The translations under genes were made by a program, and so were the position numbers. The notes beneath the pieces were generated by a model that saw only the letters and a list, made by a program, of their open reading frames with translations, did no database searches and was not told the origin of the DNA. From Neodontobutis hainanensis (taxonomy: Eukaryota; Chordata; Actinopteri; Gobiiformes; Odontobutidae): a stretch of 64,000 nt of DNA. Below are positions 1-11,435 of the stretch, piece after piece. The DNA lies in contig JALDNG010000025.1 of the NCBI GenBank assembly GCA_024349245.1, positions 248,001 through 312,000 on the forward strand, written 5' to 3'. Position 1 is the first letter of the stretch. Each line of letters opens with the position of its first letter.

Positions 1-134
1 GTAAAATTAACATGAGCGAGATATTAAGATGTGTATAATTTTACCAGCAGAAGTGGAAATTGTTGTAGGGTCAATCAGTCTGTACAGTCAGTCAGTCTAT
101 GGAATTTCCCCTTGGGGAATATTAATCAATTAAT

Positions 135-161
135 TAATAATAATAATAATAATAATAATAG
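135..161. repeat. (TAA)n microsatellite
   Basis: Near-perfect tandem TAA units following an ATTAATTAA-rich lead-in. It is a simple-sequence repeat and nothing coding overlaps it. Confidence 0.95.
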
Positions 162-262
162 TTATTTTGAAGTTGAATAAATATACATTTTTATTTGTAA
201 CACTATTAGTTTGTAAGTGTAGTTATGAAGTAAAAAATTCAAAGTATTGCTTCCCAACACCA

Positions 263-265
<3 letters not shown>

Positions 266-310
<45 letters not shown>

Positions 311-312
311 TA
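266..312. repeat. (TAA)n microsatellite, second tract
   Basis: About 15 uninterrupted TAA/AAT units, followed by degenerate TAGTATTATTAGTATTAT. It lies about 100 bp after the first TAA tract, so both may come from one older array. Confidence 0.95.
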
Positions 313-2490
313 GTATTATTAGTATTATTATAAAGGATTGAATTTAGTTAGTGCTTTACAGAGTCCATTATTAATTCACTCCACAGTCAGCTTTTTTGAG
401 TCCACAAAGACTATGGCCCTGTTTTTTTACCTTTCAGTCTGATGGAAATTATGCTGAGCCTAAGGTATTATTTTCGACCAAAAATACATATATATATTGT
501 GTATTTTTGTCCTGTTTCTAATAAAATTGTGTATTTCATTTCAAGTTTACACTTTTGTATAGTGCTGTTTACTTTTACTATTAGTATGTATTATATTTTA
601 AAGTGAAGTAGGGTTAAATCAGGCCAAAATCTGCTCTAGGGACAAGCAAGATTTAACCTAAACCCCACATAAACCCTTTTATTTATAGTCTTGTACAACA
701 GACAAAAATCAAAAAGGTAAAACAATGTATTGTTTGCTTTGTGCCTGCCAGAATGTTACCAAAATAAAAGTTTTGCATAGACTAAGATCATGCCGCTGCT
801 TTGTGCGACCCGGATCTGTAGGGCCTCTCCATGACACCGGGGCGTGTTGGTAAAGAATGACCCTCATTTCTGTGGACACGCCACTGTGTCCGCTCCCCCA
901 GATCTGGGCGCCCATTCCATTTCATGGTGCATCGCTTCTGCGCGTGATTATGCCACTCTTTCAGGTGCAGAGGAGGAAATGTCTTTTGAAACTGATGTCC
1001 CTGTCAGCCGCTCTCCTTTCTTCTGCTGAGCGTGTCACCTCGCTGATTGGTAAATTACAGTCGGGATGTGAAGTGTGGCCCCGCCCTTGTCCCCAGCTCA
1101 TTAGGCCCGAAGCAAATGAGCGCATGCACATGTTTGCCTCATTTGCATCGGATCAAATGGTTTAATGTCAAGGAAAAAGCAGTAAATAGTAATAGGGCCA
1201 AAAGGCTAAACCCCACATGTGCGTTTACATGACATAATGGCTGAAGCTGGTGAAACAAAAAACTGTGTTACCTTGCTCTTGTGCTTTAAAGGTTAGTGTT
1301 GGATTTCTGAAGTAGGTCTCCACCTGATAAATGTGTAGAGCAACCTTATATTGATGGCATTCAGAGTAAAAAAAACAGCAACTGGCGCCAGTAAATAAAG
1401 CCAACTGGCAATACTGCGCTAAATTACCTGAGATTAAGTTCTACAGTGCAATACACACACTGATGTAATGACCCCCGTTCCCATCGATGCGCCGATCAAA
1501 CACCGTACATTTTTACGGCTACATGCTTAGACTTGCTATTATTTTGTCATTGGCGCAGCACATCTGTCTTCTTCCCGCTGCGCACTGACCTGTGCTCCTG
1601 CCTAAAGGCATATTCAGCCATTCTCAATGGCTGCAACCATGGGGATCCCTTGAAACAGCAGGCCAGTCCTCACTTTTATTCAATTTTATAACTTGGATGT
1701 CCGTTCAACCCCGGGCTCTTAAGTCTAATTGAACTGAGTCTACCGAACTATTAGGTGTGAATACAACCTTAATATCTTTGAGCTATAGGTTTATGTGATC
1801 ATCTCAGCTCTTTTGATAAATATTTGTCCTGTACATGACAAGAGTCAGGGATGCTTAATTAAGATTTGTGACATAGCTTCATCACTGTAGAATCAATGTG
1901 TTTAATGGTGTCTAACATTTTAAGACTTGTAACAACCATCTTTCAAAATTCAAAATGTCCACACAGAGACACAGTCCCGTCCTGCTCTAGAACGTCTTTA
2001 GGCACCATGAATTACGAGTTGAATGACAGCCAACGTAAATATGCATCGCAAGGAAAAGCAGCTGATTTGATTTGTTTGCACAGCAATTAATTCCTCATTA
2101 GTCGATTCTGTGGCCAGCTGAAAAAGGTGTAATCAAATGGTTTCAGCAGTTCTGCAAAATTAACACTTGCCCACACATTTTTACAGTTCCCCACTCACTG
2201 ATTCCCAAGATAGCATTGCCTACAACAACATTAATGCAACATTAATTGGTTTATGTAGTTAGTTTTTTCTCTTTGTATATGGAAGCGCTTTTTAAAATCA
2301 TGATCCATCTTCTGCTCGTTCAGTCATTTGAGCGTGAAGAAGTCCCATATACTTATCCTCCAGACATAAAATGGCATGGATAAAAAAAAGACACTCACAC
2401 TTAAGTGTCATGCTCTAATTAGTGTAATGCTCCGAGAACCAAATCAAGGGCCAGAGAGATTTGCCTTTTTTATATTTGAAGATGTCCATT
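313..2490. other. Noncoding stretch, no gene recognised
   Basis: No recognisable protein domain, RNA gene or repeat family was seen. A moderately GC-richer part lies at about 780-1100; the short open frames there (up to 102 codons, overlapping on both strands) have no recognisable motif. The rest is AT-rich unique-looking sequence. Confidence 0.55.
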
Positions 2491-2494
2491 AGGC

Positions 2495-2570
2495 CTTTGG
2501 TTCTCAACCTTTTTGAGCCACAACCTAAAACAACTGTTGGTGTTTGCAACCCCCCAACCCCACTGAGAAG
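2495..2570. mobile_element. Possible hAT-type terminal fragment
   Basis: The motif GGTTCTCAACCTTTTTGAGC, followed by a C-rich track (CAACCCCCCAACCCC), resembles the start of hAT-superfamily elements, whose ends often read CAGnGGTTCTCAACC. I could not find a matching opposite end or an 8-bp target duplication, so this is at best a truncated end. Confidence 0.3.
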
Positions 2571-2839
2571 AGAGCAGGCACGCGTGCAGGCTATATGAAG
2601 TGTATTGCTGGGCCCGGAGCAGGTGCGTAAAGGTGAGTAAAGCCAAGCGTGTCCTAGTTTTAGATGGATGCTTGCTTCTTTGTTATTGTTTGTTGTTCTG
2701 TTTTACACAGTGTATATACTGTATAACCCAACTGTAGCTTAAAAAAAACGTAGTGTGCAAGTGTTTTAAAGGATTAATTCACTTACCACGCTTCAGTCTG
2801 ACTTTGTAATCTCCGACATTCCAACAATCTGCAGCAGCA

Positions 2840-3122
2840 CATTGACAGCCGTCTATATATCAAGATCCTGTGGGAGGCTTCCAGATACAGACCGATAAAA
2901 TGCTAATGGAAAACCAACCAGAAATTGTGGTGGTGGACAAACAGCAGAGGATAGCTGTCGTTGTTGACATAGCAATACCAAGTGATGTCAAACTTCAGGA
3001 AAAAGAAATTTGAGAAACTAGAAAAATACCAAAGCCTCAAAGAGGAACTGGAGGAGGCCTGGAAAGTGAAGGCAACAGTGGTACCCGTGGTCATCAGAGC
3101 ACTCGGGGCAGTAACCCGAGTG
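2840..3122 (+). pseudogene. LINE Pol C-terminal fragment (restriction-endonuclease-type non-LTR element)
   Basis: Two overlapping frames encode the tail of a non-LTR retrotransposon polyprotein. The first (from about 2888) reads QTDKMLMENQPEIVVVD and then VVVDIAIPSD. The second, shifted by +1 at about 2985, continues FRKKKFEKLEKYQSLKEELE and VVPVVIRALGAVTR. This block is known from LINE polyproteins in many animals, C-terminal to the reverse transcriptase. The PE-IVVVD...VVDIAIPSD pattern looks like a PD-(D/E)XK restriction-like endonuclease core. The copy is truncated at both ends, with no reverse transcriptase and no 3' tail, and carries a frameshift, so it is dead. Family recognition is firm; the exact LINE clade is less sure. 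Confidence 0.75.
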
Positions 3123-3837
3123 AGAGCAGTGAGAGTTATTTTTAATTTGATTACCTCTGCATTATCGTTGTATTTGTTCTGGTTTCAATGATTGCAAAAT
3201 ACAATTTAAATTTGTTGTATAAAAAGACAGTAGTCTTTTCTTTTGTTTCTTTTACTTACCAATGTAGATTCATGCACAAGGCTTTTGGCTAGAATTTCAT
3301 AAAATTAAGTTAAGCAATTATATATTTACATATATATTATGTTTATCATATTATGGAATTTGTTGTTGGAAGTTATGAAATTTTAGGGTGAACCTTGGAT
3401 AAGTGTGAATGCTGCAGACGAACCAGAGGTCTCGGGGCGCTTCTGACTGAACTCCGGTACGGTTCGATTCAAGTGTGAACCTCCATCGGACCATAGACGA
3501 GCACAAACAGGAAGAACCTCATAAATTGGCGACAAAAACATCACGTAATGCTAAGTTTTACCAAAGTCAGAAAAGACAACAAACCAAAACAATATTGTCA
3601 AACTAAAAAAGATGACAAGAGGTCAAATGTGAAGCACTGAGGAGCTAAAATGCTATACTAACATCCCTTATTACCATTTGGGCTACAGAACCATATAGGG
3701 TTTATCAAATTTGTCTCCAGTTTAAAACCAGCTGTGAACACTCAGACCAAGGCTCTTCTATGACAAACCAAACTAAATGGATCCTTGTCTGTTTTGGTGC
3801 AAACTAATAAAGTGGACTACAAGCTCTCTTAAGCACT
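3123..3837. other. Noncoding stretch with possible MITE-like motifs
   Basis: No coding content. At 3410-3500 there is a segment rich in GGTTCG, GTGTGAAC and similar words of a kind often seen in fish DNA-transposon MITEs, and GTGAACAC recurs at about 3734. I could not define terminal repeats or a target duplication, so no element is called. Confidence 0.4.
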
Positions 3838-4140
3838 GTGGACACTGTATTTGGAGAGGTGGGCCGTTCTAGTTTCACCATTGATGAAGAAAGACTGGTG
3901 AAGTTGGACAGGAATTTGTCTACAGATTGCATTTCAAAGTTACTCATTGTTTTAGCCAGAACTGTTCAAAGACGGACGAAGGAGTTTGGGCTTTCTGCAA
4001 GACAAAGGTACAGTACTGTTACCAATGAGGAGCTTGATGCAGTGCAACGCAAAAGAATGAAAGGCCTACAGCAGTATTGGTTGGTCAAACACTGGTCTGT
4101 GCACTGCTCAAAAATTAGGATGCATGTGCAGGGGCTAGAT
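3838..4140 (+). pseudogene. Degenerate integrase-core (DDE) transposon protein, N-terminal part
   Basis: An open frame of about 100 codons reads like the N-terminal half of an integrase-core transposon protein found in fish. A helix-turn-helix-like piece (SKLLIVLARTVQRRTKEFGL) is followed by SARQRYSTVTNEELDAV, which fits the linker with ELD that normally precedes a glycine-containing YRMM-type region. That region is garbled here (RKRMKGLQQYWLVKHW). The catalytic core that should follow is absent; a poly-T run and unrelated sequence come instead. I infer an IS3EU/Ginger-like remnant. The superfamily name is uncertain, but a decayed transposase rather than a host gene is the best reading. Confidence 0.45.
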
Positions 4141-4496
4141 GTTATGGTTTGGTGGTGGTTGTTTTTTTTTTTTTTTATCTCTCCTCCCCTTCCTTCTGCC
4201 TTTTTTGTTTCAGCAATGCATTTGTTTGGCAGGGGGCGTGGCTGGCTTCTTCCTGAACTGGAGACAAGACGCACCTGTTTCTACTCTCCTCATTACCCCT
4301 GGATATAAGCCTGCTCTACTCACCTCCACGCTGCTGGATGATTCTGTCCTGTTCGGTAGAGTTGCTTGTACGTCTTGGTTCCTCAACGCTTGTGTGTTTT
4401 GGAACATTTTTGGACAGTTATTTGCTGTTCTCTCTTCTCTTCTCGTCTTCCCAGAACCGCCTCGTGTCTCGCACCTTGTGCCCTCCTGCCAGCCAG
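4141..4496. other. Unclassified sequence between two transposon remnants
   Basis: A T-rich run (4160-4177) is followed by a moderately GC-rich, pyrimidine-rich segment up to the truncated start of the Tc1-like element. Open frames exist on both strands (up to 122 codons), but none shows a domain I recognise. It may be part of another repeat. Confidence 0.45.
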
Positions 4497-5620
4497 CAAA
4501 TTGCTAATCAGCCAATCACAGGCAGCAACTCAATGCATTTAGGTATCAGAGGTTAGTGAAATCGACTTGCTGAAGTCCAAATCGAGCATCAGAAAGGGGA
4601 TTTAAGTTACTTTGAACGTGGAATGAATGTTGGTGCCAGATGGGCTTGTCTGAGTATTTCAAAAACTGCTGATCTACTGGGATTTTCACACACAACCATC
4701 TCAAGGGTTTACAGAAATTAGGCCGAAAAAGAGAAAATTACCAACGGTAGATGTGTGGACAAAAATGCCTTGTTGATGTCAGAGAAGAATGGGCAGTCTG
4801 GGTAGAGATGATAGAAAGGCAACAGTAACTCAAATGACCACTATTTACAACCAAGGTCTGCAGAATACGTCTCTGAAGGCACAACATGTTAAACCCTGAA
4901 GCAGATGGACTACAGCAGCAGAAGACCACACCAGGTGCTGCTCCTGTCAGCTAAGAACAGGAAACGGAGGCTACAGTCAGCACAGGCTCACCAAAATTGG
5001 ACAATAGAAGATTGGAAAAATGGTGCCTGGTCTGATGAGTCTCAATTTCAGATTGTAGGGTCAGAATATGATGTAAAGAACATGAAAGCATGGATCTATC
5101 CTGCCTTGTCTTAACGGTTCAGGCTGGTGGTGGTGGTATAATGATATGGGGGGTATTTTCTTGGCACATTTTGGGCCCTTAGTACAAATTGAGCATCGTT
5201 TGAATACCACAGCCTACCTGAGTAGTGTTGCTGACCATGTCCATCCCTTTATGACTACAGTGTACCCATCTTCTGATGGTTACTTCCAGCAGGATAATGC
5301 ACCATGTCCCAAAGCACAAATCCTCTCAGACTGGTTTCTTGAAAATGACAATAAGTTCACTTTACTCAAATGGCCTCCACAGTCACTAGATCTAATTCCA
5401 ATAGAGCACCTTTGGGATGTGCTGGGAAAAGAAAGTTGCATCATGAAGGATTCTGCTGCAACTGCGAGATGCTATCATGTCAATATGGACAAATCTCTGA
5501 GGAATGTTTCCAACATCTTGTTGAATCTATGCCTTAAAGAAATTAAGGAAGCTCTGAAGGCAAAAGGGGGTCCAACCCGGTACTAGTAAGGTGTACCTAA
5601 TAAAGTGGCTTTGTGAGTGT
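4497..5620 (+). mobile_element. Tc1-like DNA transposon, 5' terminal repeat missing
   Basis: The nucleotide sequence follows a common fish Tc1-like family from the subterminal AATTGCTAATCAGCCAATC motif (4497) to the 3' terminal repeat GGTGTACCTAATAAAGTGGC (about 5591-5610), ending GTGAGTGT beside a TA-containing flank. The matching 5' terminal repeat and the first few tens of bases are not present; sequence before 4497 is unrelated. The element is therefore a 5'-truncated copy of about 1.12 kb and cannot be mobilised as it stands. Confidence 0.85.
4577..5586 (+). pseudogene. Tc1-like transposase pseudogene (DD34E type)
   Basis: This encodes a cut-and-paste transposase of the Tc1/mariner superfamily in broken pieces. 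The N-terminal helix-turn-helix area lies at about 4577-4720 (HQKGDLSYFERGMNVG, then SISKTADLLGFSHTTISRVY). The central part from 4905 reads DYSSRRPH, LLSAKNRKRRLQSAQAHQNW and WSDES. The C-terminal part from 5146 reads GGIFLAHFGPL, DHVHPFMTTVYPSSDGYFQQ, DNAPC, IPIEHLWD and ends AKGGPTRY-stop. All three catalytic acidic residues are recognisable (D in WSDES, D in QQDNAPC, E in PIEHLW). The frame is destroyed by indels near 4720-4900 and by a stop and frameshift between 5114 and 5146. Identity as a dead Tc1 transposase is secure. Confidence 0.9.
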
Positions 5621-7640
5621 ATATTTAGGCTATATCTAATATTGCTTGAATTTTATTTGAATGTTTAGCACATACCGAAGGGCCAATCACATGCTCTCAT
5701 GCTTGTAGGGACGCTTACATTGGCTGTTATCATTGAATTACTGGCTGCCAATAATACAGATAATTCCAAAGCCTAGTCTGCTTACACAGAAAAAAAGCTC
5801 AAGCAAAGAAATACAAAATTAGAGAAAATGATTCTAAACTTTGGTTTGATGTAATGTCTCAGTATTTATTTAAATTAAATTAAAGCAGGAAATGTGGCCA
5901 TGCTGTTGCTGGAGGAGAGGGGTGGTGACCAGGACAAAAGAAAATTGGAGCTGTAACAGACATATCACCCTGAGATAGGATGTGCTTGTGTTGTGGTGCA
6001 CACAGACAGTGGTTTTCTATTGTGTGCGTTTTGTTTAGTGAGGCATACTGAATGCATATGTGCATGTACAAGTGCAAAATGCATGTTTTGTGTCATGCCT
6101 CTATAGTGAATATACTCTATATGTCTGCCTTATTTATGTGCCTAGAGTTGGCAGGACAATACTAGGCAAGCGTTGGGGTCCTCTGTGGGTCCGCTCTGGT
6201 CTCTTCTTGAGCAGAGACGCTGGCTCAGTAGACTGGAATCCTTAAGGGCATCGGGGACATTTGACTCCCTCACTGCCTAAGCACTGAACTAAATGCTCCT
6301 GCATTATTCATGTGTATATCACTTTATTGCTGCGCAAGGTTTTCACTCAAAGTTTCTGCCGCACCATTTAGTGTACTTACCCCCCAGACATTAACTGACA
6401 AACTTCCCCCGATCTCTTTCTCTCTGTCTGTCCCTCACCTCTCTGGTATAATGACACAGAATTGTCCAGAGAAGGGCTTCCTGTTCTCCAGGATTCAGGC
6501 GGCACAGCTTCTGCTGCCTGTTAAGTAACACCGCTCTGTCTGTTCTTTAAATAAGGCTTGATACAATGGATTGAATGAATGTATGATAGTGTAAAACCAA
6601 ATCCCACAGGTTTGTTTGAGTTTTTTTTCTTTTAAATAAATAGCTCACTCAACTCAGAGCAAGAAACAGTGTCTACTTAAACTGGATGAATGTATACCAT
6701 TTGGGATATCAGGTCTAACATTGGGCAACTACTTATGTTAGTTTGGACTAAAACTGAGTAATCATCAGTTTCCATCTGGTAATAAGCTAAATAAAACAAA
6801 TTGAGCTTTTAAATTAAATTAAATTAACTTAAAAAAAATAATAATCATTTTTGGTATATTCCATGACACCTCGCTCTCTCTGCTCTCGAGACTTACCCTG
6901 ATTGAGACACGTCTTATAGGCTCTTGGCACATGTGTGCATTGAGTTTTGCATGACCATGACCACAAAGAATGACCGTGCAAATTTTCCTAGCAATGTATA
7001 AAATATAATTAACATAGTAAATATTAAATCAGAATAAAAAAGCAACAGTGAGCTAGTGCTGTTAAGCAAGCGGCAACACCACGGTTTAATGCTGTAAGAT
7101 TTATATTTGTCGAACAGAAGAACAAACAATACATATAACCATCAGGGTCTGTTTATCCTCTGAGACCAAAAAGGAGCCAGTTTCTGTCTGCATTTATAAC
7201 AGTTATTTACTACAGTCACATCATCACAATGACTACATATCATGCACCACTTTGTCCGAATAATTAATGTTTTATTGCATGGGTCCACTTGCCATTAGTC
7301 TTACACTTTAAAGAAATATGGTAAACTACACAAAAGAGAAACACTGATTAAGAACAAATGCATTAGTCATCCGAAGCTTTTTTTTTTTTTATCTACTTTC
7401 TAATTTACAACAAAATGCCTCATTCAGAAAACTGTTTGTTTCCATATTTTGTTATCATTCTGTGGCTCCCTGACAGTTGGCCAACCAGCAGAACTCATCC
7501 TGCATAAAACACTTTCCAGGGATTTACCAGATCCAAAGATCCATCTTTGATTTGCTACACAATCCAACAAATACAAACACCTTTTATAGGATATACAGTT
7601 TTTCTCCCATTTCTATTCCGTCCTATCACTTGGTTATAAT
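5621..7640. other. Noncoding stretch, no gene recognised
   Basis: AT-rich sequence with scattered short open frames and no recognisable domain. A poly-T run lies at about 7379-7391 and an ATTAAATTAAATTAA-type run at about 6812-6826. I see no RNA gene, splice-flanked exon or defined repeat. Confidence 0.55.
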
Positions 7641-7644
7641 CTGT

Positions 7645-8300
7645 GCATGTGCTGGAATTGTAATCCAAAAGATAAAGCCTCTTCTGTAATCTTCATGCTT
7701 GCCATTTTTGGACTCAGACCCACTATGTCTCTACAGGAGCCTGCAGCCAGGGCCCCATGCAGCACTGGAGGAGGAGAGTTGAAGCTAACACGCTTCCTGC
7801 AGGAGCCTCCCCATGTAAGGTGGTTCCACAGATCAGGAGATCTCTTTAATCTGCTCTTCAGTTCCCTCCGGTGCAAAACAATGAGCTCCCGAGATTTTCC
7901 CTTCCTAGCAACAGATAAACATCCAGGGAGCAGCGTCGACTGGAGAGCTGCGCTGAAGATAATGCACTGTGACATAGCGTTTTGATCAGGGCTGCTAATA
8001 CACAAGCGCTCTGGGCTGTGCACATGGAAAATGCAAGTCTGGGCTAATTACCTGAGTGAGTCAGACAGAGGCAGTGAAGAGGTCCTGTTAGGCCGGACAC
8101 TCACTGGAGGATTTATTTTGCCTGATTTTGGCCCGACTTCTGTTGAGGAGTGAGGCTTACCTCGAGGCAAGTCACAAGTGATTTTTTTTATTTTTTCAAA
8201 ATGCTCCAAAGTATAAGGTGTCATAAGTGCGATTAGTTTGTTGGGCCAAATTGGACCAGACATATTATCTATGAGCCAATCAGAACAAGCCAGCAAGCGT
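7645..8300. other. Candidate conserved noncoding block
   Basis: A locally GC-richer, low-repeat segment with words such as GATCAGGGCTGCTAATACACA and GGGCTAATTACCTGAGTGAG, a texture often seen in vertebrate conserved noncoding elements. Overlapping frames of 112 codons (+) and 129 codons (-) exist, but neither shows a recognisable motif and both use non-ATG starts or lack splice context. Regulatory function is inference only. Confidence 0.25.
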
Positions 8301-9639
8301 TAATAAGAGCAAACATGTACCAAACTCGTAAACAGAAATGTTACATTTGTGAATCAGACTTCAAATTTTGCTGCAGCAAAACCCCGAATCTCCTGGATTG
8401 TGGGCCCTAAATTACTATAAACCGTTGGTCTTAACTGTTGGTCACGTCATCAATGATGGTGGAAAAATCCTAACTGAGAAAATGGCTATTCCAGCGCTGG
8501 CTAAGTCTGTGTGAAAAAGATACACAGAGAAAAATTAAGCAAAGTGACATATGATTAATTAAACAAAGATACAAGTGGTCTGCTGTTTAACACTAAAACA
8601 CATGGCAAATGGGAGCACCCCTGATTTTAGATTCCATTATGTATGCAAGCACGTGATTGGCCAAAGCTTGTTGTCATGCACTGAGCATTTGCATCTATAA
8701 ACCTCTTTGGTAATAAAGACTAGATTATTTTAATAATTGCTTTATTCATATTCTGTAAATATAGTATATTTGCTGTTTTTTTTTTTCTTTTTTACAAAGC
8801 TATTTTACATGATGTCGTCAGGTCTTGTTTGCCAACCAGCACACAATTTAAACCAGGTCTCGGGTAATTACATTTCACAAGTAAGATTTGTATTTCGGTG
8901 TTACTTTTGTTTGACAGTTATAACATTTGGTTGTGCTGTTGCGAAACCACGTAAACATTATGTAGTGCATTTTATCGATAAAAAGAGCCCCCTCTCTCCT
9001 TGTATTTGTTTATATTTTGGTCCTGCCTGCACGCTCTAAAATGGCGTCAACGTAGACATATTGAGGCAACGACCATTACGGCCAATGCAGCGTCTTTGTA
9101 CAGTATATAATGTCTTTGGGAGTAGGGGTTGTGAGTCTCAGGAAAGATGTTCAGTTACCTTATTTTAATAAGCATCTTTTGATTTTGTTAGGATTGGTCA
9201 TCGCTGTAGTGTGATGTCTCTCATGTTTTATTGTCTAGTCAAGTGTCTCACCTCTCAGGCCACAATTGTCCTCACCTTGAGCTTGCTGGTCTCCACTGTG
9301 CTGCTCAGACCCTACAGTCTTGCTTAATGCAGACTTGGTGGCAGTGCTACTTTCTTTTTTTAATCAAGGTATTTATTTATAATCTTTACAATATTTGACA
9401 TCTCCATGTAAACATTACATTCAAAGCTTTCCACATTTGTTTTACTAGATACTGAAAAAAAAAAAAAAAAAAAAAAACAATAAACAGGGAACATTACAGC
9501 AAACTGTTGTTCTGTTAATCTTAAATCAATACCCACCACAGAGGAAAGAGGGAGAATATTAACAATACACCCTTGTTCTTTTATGCATATAATACTACAT
9601 ACTGTATGTCATTTGATACAATGTCAAATCCAAGTAGTA
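8301..9639. other. Noncoding stretch including a (A)23 run
   Basis: No gene or defined repeat was recognised. A pure A run occupies 9455-9477. Part of the interval below 9639 could be 3' untranslated sequence of the minus-strand L1-type element next to it, but I could not fix that element's 3' end. Confidence 0.5.
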
Positions 9640-10653
9640 CGCCAAAGGACTCCACCTCTTTCTGAAGAGATTAGTAATTAGAATAAGTTTAGCTGTATTT
9701 TTTTTCCATTGCATACACATTTATGAGTTTTTCCTATACGGTCGGTGGGCAGCAGCAGTTTATACCAGATTACAGTTATCATCTTCACAACTAATACAAG
9801 TACTCTCAGAAAGTAAAAAAATAAATAAAAATTAGGAGGGACCACTCCAAAAAAAAAAAGATTAACAGATCCCATATTATATTAAGTTTTCAAAATATTA
9901 GACAGTTTACCCTGGATTCTCTCCCAGTATGGTCCCAAAACATGTGTGTGATCACCAATTTGTCCTCACCCCCTCCAACATAAAGGTATTTTTAGTCCTA
10001 AATTCAAATAATTAAATTATTTCCATAATGAACCTCTGATTAACTAATGTCCAGTTTCACATACCTAATGTTATCCTCAATAATTGTAGTAATTTACAAT
10101 TTCTACTTCAAGAGCACTCCCCGACATAATTGGTTTCAGACACTTGTATAACTGTGACACTGTTTTATCACATTTAACCTTTTTGACCTCACTGATGAAG
10201 AAAGCTTCTAGGTCAGTAGGTTGTCTTTTAAGAAGTGACCATTCTTTATGAGACATAAAGTAATTTCTCAATTGTGGGAATTTGTAAAAGTCTTTTGAGA
10301 ATAACCCATATTCTGTCTTGTAGCTGTGTATATAACTTCAGAAACTGCTCTTCAAACATATCATCTATAAAAATTGGATCTTTACTTTCCCATTCTTTAA
10401 ATCCTAGATCTAATTTCCCCAATAATAAATCTTGATCAATCATAGAATCTTTGGTGTAGTAGCTTGGTGGTCTTTCCAAATAAATGATCATATCTTCTTG
10501 TAACTTTAGTGCCATTTTGAAAAAGCTAGAAATAAACTGGATCATTGTTTTGCTCTTTGCGTCTTCTGGTATCTCATATACTCTAGGATGTCTTGTTATG
10601 CATCTCCAGATTCTTGTCAAAACAATGTTATGACCCCCAGTGTTGGCTAGCAT
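9640..10653 (-). pseudogene. L1-type LINE ORF2 C-terminal remnant
   Basis: Read on the minus strand, several frames form the post-reverse-transcriptase end of a fish L1/Tx1-like ORF2 protein. In order: WESKDPIFIDDMFEEQFLKL and LQDRIWVILKRLLQIPTIEK (about 10390-10270), MSHKEWSLLKRQPTDLEAFF with KTVSQLYKCLKPIMSGSALE (about 10255-10110), THMFWDHTGREIQGKLSNIL (about 9950-9890), KMITVIWYKLLLPT (about 9775-9735) and VYAMEKK near 9710. The WDMF-type block, the FW near a lost zinc-knuckle region and the MEK motif appear in the order of the family. At least three frameshifts and stops separate the pieces, and the endonuclease and reverse transcriptase are gone, as in a 5'-truncated insertion. Confidence 0.72.
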
Positions 10654-11084
10654 CTAGCGTTGGCTGTTTCTGTGTGCTTTTCCCTGTCATAAACATACCA
10701 GCTCTGGTGTCCTTTTGGGTTTGTTTCTGACTAGTAATCATCGTTTTAGAGGTTTACTGTGTGTTTTTGTGGTTATTTTCTTTTCAACAGGCAGATTAAT
10801 AAAAAATCCAGGCTGAGTGATGTTCTTTTGTGTCTGACTTGTGCATGTCATTACCTGAAGTCCAATACAACGTTCATTTAATCTCACAAAGCTGCTTCCT
10901 TGTGTTGCAAAACCTTTCATGGATCTAAGAAGGCGAAGGAATGAAGAGCAGTCCCACTGGGGTTGTTCCAGAGTGATCTAAGTTGTCTGAAGACTTGTTG
11001 TACACGGCTGGTGAGCTAATTGGACCCTTACCAAGCCAACAGCGCACTGCGGATTAACCACTGACAAGGTATGACAGCCAGGCC
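10654..11084. other. Noncoding stretch
   Basis: Nothing recognisable. The boundary with the LINE remnant is marked only by loss of coding similarity at about 10653. Confidence 0.5.
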
Positions 11085-11435
11085 TTTAAAATGTCAAATC
11101 TAGACATTCGCACAAAGCACCGACCACCTTCTCAGAAACGAGGCGTCGATTGTGAAATTATCACCGATAAATATAACGAATGGAATTTTGTGGGCTTTAC
11201 ATTTGAACCCACGCTCTGGCTCAGCAGGGCGCTAAGGGCATCGCTCAAATTGCCTGGGTCCAAGCATCCATGCTCTTTGTGCGCAACAATAGAGGTAAAA
11301 GACAAAATAGAATGGACAGCTTTGGTAAAATGTCAGCCGGTTGGGGTCCCCTCTCTGTCTATCTTGATCGATAAAGCTACCTTTGACAGTGCGCCATGTT
11401 GTCACTATGACATTTGGCTTTTATTTTTTTTGCCT
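11085..11435. other. Candidate conserved noncoding block with a 120-codon open frame
   Basis: A repeat-free segment with balanced base composition and words such as TTATCACCGATAAATATAAC and CTTGATCGATAAAGC. A 120-codon open frame with an ATG at 11091 runs through it. Its translation shows no known domain, signal peptide or low-complexity bias, and no convincing splice sites border it. A chance open frame within a conserved regulatory element fits better than a gene, but a small exon cannot be excluded. Confidence 0.28.

Noticed and set aside
7634..8023. 129-codon minus-strand and 112-codon plus-strand frames as a gene
   Set aside because: The frames overlap on opposite strands, have no domain and no splice or promoter context; GC-richer noncoding DNA explains them.
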